A stretch of DNA of 5,458 nucleotides from Desulfovibrionaceae bacterium. GTDB lineage: Bacteria > Pseudomonadota > Gammaproteobacteria > Burkholderiales > Burkholderiaceae_C. The stretch is taken from positions 1-5,458 of the forward strand of contig WRJY01000160.1 of the NCBI GenBank assembly GCA_009778355.1. Direction: 5' to 3'. The first letter of the stretch is position 1. Each line of letters opens with the position of its first letter. This document shows positions 1 to 5,458 of the stretch, piece by piece. The notes beneath the pieces were generated by a model. The model was given only the letters and a program-made list of their open reading frames with translations. It did no database searches and was not told where the DNA came from. The translations under genes were made by a program, and so were the position numbers.

Positions 1-125
1 TGCCTTGCCCGCTCGGCCACGCGCACCACCATCGGCTTGCCGGCGATGTCGGCCAGCGGCTTGCCCGGCAGGCGCGTGGAGGCCAGGCGGGCGGGGATGA
101 GGACGGTAAAAGGCAGGTTGTTCAC
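1..125 (-). CDS. kdsB: 3-deoxy-manno-octulosonate cytidylyltransferase (CMP-Kdo synthetase), N-terminal part only
   Basis: Only the first 41 codons are present; the gene runs off the left edge. KdsB is cytosolic and activates Kdo with CTP to give CMP-Kdo, the sugar donor for the lipopolysaccharide inner core. The visible protein carries the family's N-terminal nucleotide-binding signature: FTVLIPARLASTRLPGKPL at about residues 6-24, followed by ADIAGKPMVVRVAERA. I chose the GTG at 123-125 because the protein then begins about five residues before this signature, as expected for the family. No strong ribosome-binding site precedes it. The frame stays open upstream, and an ATG at 186-188 would add 21 mostly hydrophobic residues, which is atypical for a cytosolic KdsB. 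The gene lies downstream of the Trm112-like gene on the same strand, a pairing common in proteobacteria (family knowledge). Identity is firm; the exact start is uncertain. Confidence 0.9.
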   Translation of the reverse strand, partial: MNNLPFTVLIPARLASTRLPGKPLADIAGKPMVVRVAERAR

Positions 126-208
126 GATCCAACGCGCCGCCCGCGACGCATGGAACAGCAAGAAACCAAAGGCCGCGAAGCAGGCCATGCGCGGGCAGCC
201 GTGGCCAG

Positions 209-285
209 GGTTCCCCCGGCCAGTGGCTGCGCCCCCTTGCAGGGGGGAGGCGCAACAGCGCGAAGCGCGTGGAGCCTGGGGGTGG
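209..285. repeat. GC-rich hairpin repeat between the Trm112-like gene and kdsB
   Basis: This stretch starts right after the Trm112-like stop codon. It contains a hairpin with a 6-bp perfect stem, CCCCCT (232-237) and AGGGGG (241-246) around a TGC loop. Beside it is a smaller GCGC-GAA-GCGC dyad (258-268). CCCCC (213-217) and GGGGG (278-282) bracket the unit. In the kdsB frame it reads as an open Ala/Pro/Gly/Arg stretch containing SPLQGGAATGRG, the kind of spurious peptide often seen where short intergenic repeats of Comamonadaceae have been translated. The repeat-family assignment is recollection, not a search. It could act as an RNA processing or attenuation structure between the two genes. 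No T-run follows the stem on either strand, so it does not look like a classical terminator. Confidence 0.55.
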
Positions 286-507
286 TCATTTCACTGTGCG
301 TGGCGGCAGCGCGGCCAGCTCGCCATCGGACAGCGCGCGCGCCTCGCCTTCCAGCATGATGGGGATGCCATCGCGCACCGGGTAGGCCAGGCGGGCAGAA
401 CGCGAGATCAGCTCTTGCCGATCGCGGTCGCAGTCGAGCGGGCCTTTGGTGACGGGGCACACCAGCAGTTCGAGCAGTTTGGGGTCCATGCGTTGGGTGT
501 CGGTCAT
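286..507 (-). CDS. Trm112/YcaR-like small protein (UPF0434 type)
   Basis: This is a complete 73-residue protein of the bacterial Trm112p-like family. The core MDPKLLELLVCPVTKGPL followed by YPVRDGIPIML is diagnostic. Eukaryotic and archaeal Trm112 activates methyltransferases; the role of the short proteobacterial versions is not well established, so no function is asserted. Two cysteines are visible (residues 17 and 26), fewer than in a full zinc ribbon, which is usual for this proteobacterial group. Two starts are possible. The ATG at 505-507 has GAGAA (511-515) just upstream, whereas the internal ATG at residue 7 matches the usual family start but has no such site; I prefer the first. The gene lies 29 bases after exbD on the same strand and ahead of kdsB, so it is probably co-transcribed with them. 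Confidence 0.88.
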   Translation of the reverse strand: MTDTQRMDPKLLELLVCPVTKGPLDCDRDRQELISRSARLAYPVRDGIPIMLEGEARALSDGELAALPPRTVK

Positions 508-536
508 TGATTCTCGCAGGGATGATAGTCCCGGCT

Positions 537-944
537 TTATTTCCCCGTCTGCGCGGCGAAGGTGATGCGCGTCAGACCTTCGCGGCGGGCGGCGTCCATG
601 GCCGTGACCACCGCTTGCACGGGCGCGGCGGCGTCGGCGCTGATGATGAGGATGCTGTCTTTTTCGACCAGGGCGCGCAGCGCTGCGGCCACGGCTTCGA
701 CGCTGCGCGCCTCCAGCGGCTCGCGGTTGACGGCGTAGCGGCCATCGGCGGCGATGGCGACGATGATCTCCCGGGGCCGGTCGCGCGCAGCGTCGGCGTT
801 GGCCACCGGCAGCGACACCTGCAACTCCGTAAACTTGCTGTAGGTGGTGGTCAGCATCAGGAAGATCAGGATCACCAGCAGCACGTCGATGAACGGAATC
901 AGGTTGATCTCCGGTTCATCGGGCGGGCGGGGGCGGAACTTCAC
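537..944 (-). CDS. exbD: ExbD/TolR-family biopolymer transport protein
   Basis: This is a complete 135-residue inner-membrane protein, the usual length for ExbD. It has a short charged cytoplasmic N-terminus and one transmembrane segment at about residues 15-34. That segment contains the FIDVLLVILIFLM motif with the conserved proton-path aspartate at residue 20 (equivalent to E. coli ExbD Asp25). A periplasmic domain of about 100 residues follows. With ExbB it forms the proton channel that powers TonB-type or similar envelope-spanning partners. The GTG start at 942-944 overlaps the exbB stop (TGA at 941-943) in a 4-base GTGA arrangement, which points to translational coupling. No tonB is visible in the window, so the partner is unknown. 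TolR is the main alternative, but no other tol-pal genes are present and the motif and pairing fit ExbD. Confidence 0.93.
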   Translation of the reverse strand: MKFRPRPPDEPEINLIPFIDVLLVILIFLMLTTTYSKFTELQVSLPVANADAARDRPREIIVAIAADGRYAVNREPLEARSVEAVAAALRALVEKDSILIISADAAAPVQAVVTAMDAARREGLTRITFAAQTGK

Positions 945-1600
945 TGCGCGGCTCCGCGGCTGCCGCCGCGGCCCGGGCACAGGCGGTCCAGGTGGCGGGC
1001 GAAACGCTCGGCCGACAGCTCCATCTCCAGCACGTAGCCATCGACCTTGGCGCGAAAGTAGCGCCAGCAGATCAAGGCCGGAATCGCCACGATCAGGCCG
1101 AACGCCGTGTTGTACAGCGCCGTCGAGATGCCGTGCGCCAGTTGCGCCGGGTTGCCGCTCGTCAAAGCGCCCGCGGGCGCCTGCGAGCCGAAGATATCGA
1201 TCATGCCGATCACCGTGCCCAGCAGCCCCATCAGCGGTGCGGCGGAGGCGATGGTGGCAATCGCGGGCAGGTAACGCTCCAGTTGGTGCGCTACCTCGCG
1301 TCCGGCGCTTTCCATGGCCGCGCGCATCTCCTGCGGCGTGCAGCGCGGGTTGCTGTTGATGGCGCGCCAGCCCGACGCCAGCACCGCGCCCAGCGCCGAG
1401 TACTGCGCGAGTTGGCTGACCATGTCCGGAGCGGGCACGGCCTCGCGCGAGGCGCCGATGGCTTCGTTGACCAGGCCGGGCGTGAGAACGCGGCTGCGCT
1501 TGAGCTTGACGGCGCGCTCGCCAATGAAAGCCAGCGCCAGAATGGAGCACAGAATCAGCGGCCAGATCGGCCAGCCGGCGTCTTGTATGATCGAAAGCAA
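941..1600 (-). CDS. exbB: ExbB/TolQ/MotA-family proton channel protein
   Basis: With the TTG start at 1598-1600 this is a 219-residue inner-membrane protein. Transmembrane segments lie at about residues 10-28, 113-135 and 158-180, with a large cytoplasmic region between the first two, as in ExbB. The second carries APLMGLLGTVIGM and the third GISTALYNTAFGLIVAIPA; Thr129 and Thr165 align with the channel threonines 148 and 181 of E. coli ExbB. At the place of E. coli Glu176 this protein has Thr160, which from memory is not unusual among betaproteobacterial ExbB proteins of this type. I chose TTG because the protein then starts MLSIIQDAGWPIWPL, like its homologues, and AAGAGA lies 7 bases upstream. 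An in-frame ATG at 1684 would add 28 residues that do not look like the family. The stop overlaps the exbD start, so the two are one translational unit. Confidence 0.9.
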   Translation of the reverse strand: MLSIIQDAGWPIWPLILCSILALAFIGERAVKLKRSRVLTPGLVNEAIGASREAVPAPDMVSQLAQYSALGAVLASGWRAINSNPRCTPQEMRAAMESAGREVAHQLERYLPAIATIASAAPLMGLLGTVIGMIDIFGSQAPAGALTSGNPAQLAHGISTALYNTAFGLIVAIPALICWRYFRAKVDGYVLEMELSAERFARHLDRLCPGRGGSRGAAQ

Positions 1601-1607
1601 GGGTGTT

Positions 1608-1613
1608 TCTCTT
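1608..1613 (-). promoter_or_regulatory. Likely ribosome-binding site for exbB
   Basis: On the minus strand the sequence AAGAGA lies 7 bases before the TTG at 1598-1600. It is a partial Shine-Dalgarno match but well placed, and it supports the TTG over the upstream ATG as the start of exbB. Confidence 0.45.
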
Positions 1614-1774
1614 GTCGGTGTTGGCGGTCGCGCACCGTTGCGCGGGCAGGAAAAAATCACGAATTCTTGCGCCAACAACGGCAATTATGGCGCACGCCCT
1701 CCGCGCCTTTCGAGGGCCAATTTGACGTTCGCAAAGTAACGTTTTGCAACATCGCGCCGGCCATGCACACTTTC

Positions 1775-1783
1775 TGTGGATAA
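1775..1783 (-). promoter_or_regulatory. Perfect DnaA-box-like 9-mer
   Basis: TGTGGATAA on the plus strand is the exact complement of the consensus DnaA box TTATCCACA. It sits in the exbB-xseA intergenic region. Only one perfect copy is present, so this is not an origin of replication. It may be a regulatory or titration site, or coincidence. Confidence 0.4.
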
Positions 1784-1830
1784 CTTTGTGAAAAACCGCC
1801 CGCCGCCTGCGCCAAAACCGCGCCAGCATT

Positions 1831-1855
1831 GGCTTCATGACGGATTGATGAAGCC
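1831..1855. repeat. Inverted repeat, 8-bp arms with a 9-base spacer
   Basis: GGCTTCAT (1831-1838) and ATGAAGCC (1848-1855) are perfect inverted copies separated by GACGGATTG. The dyad lies upstream of both exbB and xseA. It could be a dimeric regulator's operator; TTCAT-N9-ATGAA has the general shape of a LysR-type site. It could also form an RNA hairpin. No adjacent T-run suggests a terminator. Confidence 0.5.
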
Positions 1856-1999
1856 GTGGGCAGAAAAAACTTCAAGCAAATCAAATGGTTGCACGTACTT
1901 TCGCGCTTCCCGCCGAATCGCTTGGGTGGGCCAGGCTGCATCGCCCGCAATGTGGAATAGTCAGGCCCGCGCCGCCGCGCCAATACCCCGTCAGGCCGC

Positions 2000-3331
2000 A
2001 TGAACACTGAACTTTTTTCGCCAGCGCACGCAACGGCGCGGCGCGTGTGGGCAGTCGGCGCGCTGGCCCGCGCCGCGGCGGACGCTTTGCAGGCGCGCTT
2101 CAATCCCGTCGCGGTGCGCGGCGAGGTTTCGGGCTTCGCGCAGGCGGCCAGCGGGCATTGCTACTTCTCCCTGAAGGACGAAACCGGCCAGTTGCGCTGC
2201 GCCATGTTCCGCCGCGCCGCCGCGCTGCTGGACTTCACGCCGCGCGAGGGCGACCAGGTCGAACTGCATGGCCGCCTGACGGTGTACGAGCCGCGCGGCG
2301 ACTTGCAACTGGTGGTGGAGGCTATGACGCGCGCCGGCCAGGGCGCGCTGTTCGAGCAGTTTTTGCGCCTGAAGGCGCGGCTTCAGGCCGAGGGCCTGTT
2401 CGATGCCGCCCGCAAGCGCGCGCTGCCGGTCATGCCGCGCGGCATCGGACTGGTCACTTCTCTGGGCGCGGCGGCGCTGCACGACGTGCTGACGGCGCTG
2501 GCGCGGCGCGCGCCGCACATTCCGGTGCTGCTGGCCCCAGCGGCGGTGCAGGGCGCCGGAGCGGCGGCGGAACTGCGCGGGGCGCTGCAAAAATTGGCTC
2601 TGCTGGCGCGCAATGGGCCTGATCCGGCGTCGCCAAGTGGCGCGCCGCCGATCGACGTCATCGTGCTGGCGCGCGGCGGCGGCTCGATCGAGGATTTGTG
2701 GACCTTCAACGACGAACCGCTGGCGCGCGCCATTGCCGCCAGCCCGGTGCCTGTGGTCAGCGGCGTGGGGCACGAAACCGATTTCACCATCGCCGACTTC
2801 GTGGCGGACCTGCGCGCGCCCACGCCCACGGCGGCGGCTGAACTGGTCAGCGCCCCGCGCGAACAATGGCTGGCCGCCATCGACGCCCTGGCCGAACGCC
2901 TAGCGCTGGCCCCCCCCCGCCGGCTGGATGCCGAAGCCCAGCGCATCGACTGGCTGGCCGCCCGCCTGGGCCGGCCCGCATCGGCAATAACCGCCGAGCG
3001 CGCCCGGCTGGAACGCGGCGCCGAACGCCTGCGCCATGCGCTGGCGCTGCGGCTGGAGCGCGAACGCGCGCGCCTGGCCCGCTCAAGCGACCGCCTGCCA
3101 GCGGCGCTGGCGCGCCAGCGCGAGGCCGCGCGCGAACGTCTGCACCGGGCCGAACTGCGCCTGGCCGCGCTGGATCCGCGCCGCGTGCTGCAACGCGGCT
3201 ATGCCTGGCTGCAAGACACCGGCGGCCAGCCGATCACCCGCGCCGCGCAGGCCGCGCCCGGGCAAGCCGTGACCGCCACGCTGGCCGATGGCCAGATCGA
3301 CATGACCGTGGCGCGCGCACGGGTACGCTGA
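2000..3331 (+). CDS. xseA: Exodeoxyribonuclease VII large subunit
   Basis: This is a complete 443-residue protein, close to the 456 residues of E. coli XseA. With the small subunit XseB, not present here, it forms exonuclease VII, which degrades single-stranded DNA from either end and acts in repair and recombination. Residues about 14-110 form the OB-fold DNA-binding domain, with SGHCYFSLKDETGQLRCAMF. The catalytic domain includes GLVTSLGAAALHDV, RGGGSIEDLWTFNDE and SGVGHETDFTIADFVADLRA. Asp162, Arg225, His258 and Asp261 correspond to the key E. coli residues Asp155, Arg205, His238 and Asp241. An Arg/Ala/Glu-rich coiled-coil stretch follows (about 285-390), then the family's C-terminal LDPRRVLQRGYAWL segment. 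Relative to E. coli there are about 13 extra residues near 205-217, rich in Pro, Gly and Ser. The ATG start gives the expected N-terminus, although its ribosome-binding site is weak. A 9-base C tract lies at codons 304-307. Confidence 0.97.
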   Translation: MNTELFSPAHATARRVWAVGALARAAADALQARFNPVAVRGEVSGFAQAASGHCYFSLKDETGQLRCAMFRRAAALLDFTPREGDQVELHGRLTVYEPRGDLQLVVEAMTRAGQGALFEQFLRLKARLQAEGLFDAARKRALPVMPRGIGLVTSLGAAALHDVLTALARRAPHIPVLLAPAAVQGAGAAAELRGALQKLALLARNGPDPASPSGAPPIDVIVLARGGGSIEDLWTFNDEPLARAIAASPVPVVSGVGHETDFTIADFVADLRAPTPTAAAELVSAPREQWLAAIDALAERLALAPPRRLDAEAQRIDWLAARLGRPASAITAERARLERGAERLRHALALRLERERARLARSSDRLPAALARQREAARERLHRAELRLAALDPRRVLQRGYAWLQDTGGQPITRAAQAAPGQAVTATLADGQIDMTVARARVR

Positions 3332-3350
3332 ATTTCTACAATCGGGTAAT

Positions 3351-3365
3351 TCAAAGCGGCTTTGA
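3351..3365. repeat. Perfect 15-base palindrome downstream of xseA
   Basis: TCAAAGC (3351-3357), a central G, and GCTTTGA (3359-3365) form a perfect palindrome 20 bases after the xseA stop. As RNA it can fold into a 6-bp stem with a CGG loop. No T-run follows on either strand, so a classical terminator is doubtful; an operator or a weak RNA structure is possible. Confidence 0.45.
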
Positions 3366-3386
3366 TGCCATCATGCGCGTTTCTGC

Positions 3387-3465
3387 GCCGCTGACCCCAT
3401 CCCAACCTTCCCCCATAGGGAGCAACCCTCCCCCTGTGGGGGAGGGCAGGGTGGGGGCCAGCGGC
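3387..3465. repeat. Nested palindromic intergenic element between xseA and sodB
   Basis: The core is a perfect 9-bp hairpin, CCCTCCCCC (3426-3434) and GGGGGAGGG (3438-3446) with a TGT loop. Outside it, GCCGCTG (3387-3393) pairs with CAGCGGC (3459-3465), and across the 21-base outer arms 16 positions are complementary. The left side also holds a partial second unit, TCCCCCATAGGGA (3409-3421). The layout is that of a REP-like or miniature dispersed element, and similar C/G-tract hairpins are common between genes in Comamonadaceae and other proteobacteria (recollection, not searched). It may stabilise or terminate the xseA transcript before sodB, though no poly-T follows. Confidence 0.6.
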
Positions 3466-3543
3466 GGTGAATGACGAAACGCCATGAATCGGGCCTCAAA
3501 AGCGCCAAGGATTCACTCACAACTGCTCCAGACCTCACAAGCA

Positions 3544-3548
3544 AAGGA
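3544..3548 (+). promoter_or_regulatory. Ribosome-binding site of sodB
   Basis: AAGGA lies 7 bases before the ATG at 3556. It decides the sodB start in favour of this ATG over the in-frame ATG at 3484, which would add 24 residues not found in the family. Confidence 0.8.
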
Positions 3549-3555
3549 CACCACC

Positions 3556-4137
3556 ATGGAACGCACGCTCCCCCCCCTGCCTTATCCCATCGACGCCCTG
3601 GCTCCGGCCTACAGCCAGGAAACGCTGCAATACCACCACGGCAAACACCACAAGGCTTACGTGGACAAGCTCAATGAACTGCAAAAGGGCACCGAGTTCG
3701 AGCACATGGCGCTCGAAGACGTCATCAGGAAAGCCCAGGGCGGCATCTACAACCAGGCTGCCCAGATCTGGAACCACAGCTTCTTCTGGAACTGCATGAA
3801 GCCCCAGGGCGGCGGCGAGCCCGCCGGCGCGCTGGCCGAGGCCATCGCCAGGAAATGGGGCAGCGCCGACGCCTTCAAGAAAGCCTTTGTCGCCAGCGCC
3901 GTGGGCAACTTCGGCAGCGGCTGGACCTGGCTGGTCAAAAAAGCCGACGGCAACCTGGACATTGTCAACATGGGCGCTGCCGGCACCCCGCTGACCACCG
4001 GCGACACGCCCGTGCTGACCGTGGACGTGTGGGAGCACGCCTACTACATCGACTACCGCAACCTGCGCCAGAAGTTCGTCGAGACCTTTTTCGACCAACT
4101 GGTGAACTGGGACTTCGCGGGCAAGAACTTCGGCTGA
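3556..4137 (+). CDS. sodB: Superoxide dismutase, iron type
   Basis: This is a complete 193-residue protein, the standard length for bacterial Fe-SOD. It converts superoxide to oxygen and hydrogen peroxide in the cytoplasm. Metal ligands are visible at His27 (in YHHGKHHKAYV), His74 (in QIWNHSFFW), Asp157 and His161 (in DVWEHAYYIDYRN); Tyr35 is the conserved gateway tyrosine. Gln70 in AAQIWNH is the active-site glutamine position characteristic of iron enzymes; manganese enzymes have glycine there and a glutamine nearer the C-terminus. AGTPLTTGDTPVLTVDVWEHAYY is likewise Fe-type. There is no signal peptide. The gene follows xseA on the same strand after a 224-base gap carrying palindromes, so it probably has its own promoter, which I cannot locate. 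Codons 5-8 contain a run of eight C bases (3570-3577). Metal use is inferred from residues; a cambialistic enzyme cannot be excluded. Confidence 0.97.
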   Translation: MERTLPPLPYPIDALAPAYSQETLQYHHGKHHKAYVDKLNELQKGTEFEHMALEDVIRKAQGGIYNQAAQIWNHSFFWNCMKPQGGGEPAGALAEAIARKWGSADAFKKAFVASAVGNFGSGWTWLVKKADGNLDIVNMGAAGTPLTTGDTPVLTVDVWEHAYYIDYRNLRQKFVETFFDQLVNWDFAGKNFG

Positions 4138-4162
4138 CGTTTTTGAATCTGGAACCGCGCAA

Positions 4163-4179
4163 GCTATTGAAAAGATAGC
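4163..4179. repeat. Small inverted repeat downstream of sodB
   Basis: GCTAT (4163-4167) and ATAGC (4175-4179) flank TGAAAAG. The 5-bp AT-containing stem is weak for a terminator and no T-run follows. It resembles the ends of an AT-rich intergenic repeat I associate with Comamonadaceae, but only a fragment is present, so this is tentative. The rest of the sodB-icd gap (4138-4322) shows only a minor dyad, CAGGC-AA-GCCTG at 4236-4247, and no promoter I can defend. Confidence 0.35.
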
Positions 4180-4306
4180 AATCGCATTATCGTGGCGCGG
4201 CCCCCATCCGCGCAAAAGGCGTGCGAGCGCCGCGTCAGGCAAGCCTGTCATGATGCGGCCTGCGCGTGGCGCGCATCGCGCCCGCAAGCGCCAGAAACCA
4301 AGACCC

Positions 4307-4312
4307 GGAAAG
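4307..4312 (+). promoter_or_regulatory. Likely ribosome-binding site of the isocitrate dehydrogenase gene
   Basis: GGAAAG lies 10 bases before the ATG at 4323 and is the only purine-rich run near it, which supports that start. Confidence 0.55.
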
Positions 4313-4322
4313 ACTCCCCGCC

Positions 4323-5458
<1,136 letters not shown>

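Larger units (their letters stand above)
1601..1999. other. Divergent intergenic region between exbB and xseA
   Basis: This 399-base stretch separates the divergently transcribed exbB and xseA and must contain both promoters, but I cannot find a -35/-10 pair on either strand that I would defend. It is visibly less GC-rich than the flanking genes, particularly near 1670-1790 and 1860-1890. It contains a DnaA-box-like 9-mer (1775-1783), an inverted repeat (1831-1855) and a short direct repeat (1725-1749). Open frames crossing it have neither a family resemblance nor a ribosome-binding site and look like chance. The xseA start is preceded only by a weak CAGG. Confidence 0.7.

Noticed and set aside
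1684..1689. CATAAT (minus strand) as a -10 box for exbB
   Set aside because: Five of six bases match, but no acceptable -35 lies 16-18 bases upstream, so I do not call a promoter.
1775..1783. Origin of replication suggested by the DnaA box
   Set aside because: Only one perfect box, no cluster, no AT-rich unwinding element and no dnaA/dnaN or partition genes nearby.
1776..2003. A 75-codon plus-strand frame starting with GTG in the exbB-xseA gap
   Set aside because: No ribosome-binding site, no family resemblance, and it ends just inside the xseA start. It looks like a chance frame in non-coding DNA.
1657..2103. A 148-codon minus-strand frame crossing the same gap
   Set aside because: It overlaps the 5' end of xseA antisense and the exbB leader, with composition typical of shadow frames in GC-rich DNA.
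3337..3342. TACAAT as a -10 box for sodB
   Set aside because: A good hexamer, but no -35-like sequence at the right distance, and it lies more than 200 bases from the sodB start.
4140..4144. TTTTT just after the sodB stop as a terminator
   Set aside because: No GC-rich stem immediately precedes the T-run.
3535..4287. A 250-codon minus-strand frame antisense to sodB
   Set aside because: It is the mirror of a firmly identified sodB and has no recognisable domain.

Overview
The window is high-GC chromosomal DNA from a betaproteobacterium, most likely Burkholderiales and close to Comamonadaceae. The basis is the gene types and order (exbB-exbD, Trm112, kdsB next to xseA-sodB), the residue-level character of the proteins, and intergenic repeats of a style common in that family. 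I could not run a search, so the family assignment is inference from recognised proteins.

The minus-strand cluster occupies bases 1-1600. Read in transcription order it is exbB (TTG start), exbD (GTG start, overlapping the exbB stop by 4 bases), a Trm112/YcaR-like small protein, a roughly 160-base gap holding a GC-rich hairpin repeat, and the first 41 codons of kdsB, cut by the window edge. ExbB and ExbD form a proton-driven inner-membrane motor. KdsB makes CMP-Kdo for lipopolysaccharide. In related genomes lpxK usually lies between exbD and the Trm112 gene. Here only 29 bases separate them, so lpxK is absent from that position.

Bases 1601-1999 form a divergent intergenic region with no convincing gene. 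It holds a perfect DnaA-box-like 9-mer, an 8-bp inverted repeat with a 9-base spacer, and a short direct repeat.

The plus strand then carries xseA (large subunit of exonuclease VII, complete, 443 aa), a 224-base intergenic region with two palindromic elements, sodB (iron superoxide dismutase, complete, 193 aa), a 185-base intergenic region, and the first 378 codons of a monomeric NADP-dependent isocitrate dehydrogenase that runs off the window.

Functionally this is housekeeping DNA: envelope biogenesis and transport energisation on the left, DNA repair, oxidative-stress defence and central carbon metabolism on the right. I see no mobile element, CRISPR array, RNA gene or defence or toxin system. 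The items worth a second look are the missing lpxK, the intergenic palindromes and two poly-C tracts inside genes. I found no clear evidence of a novel system.
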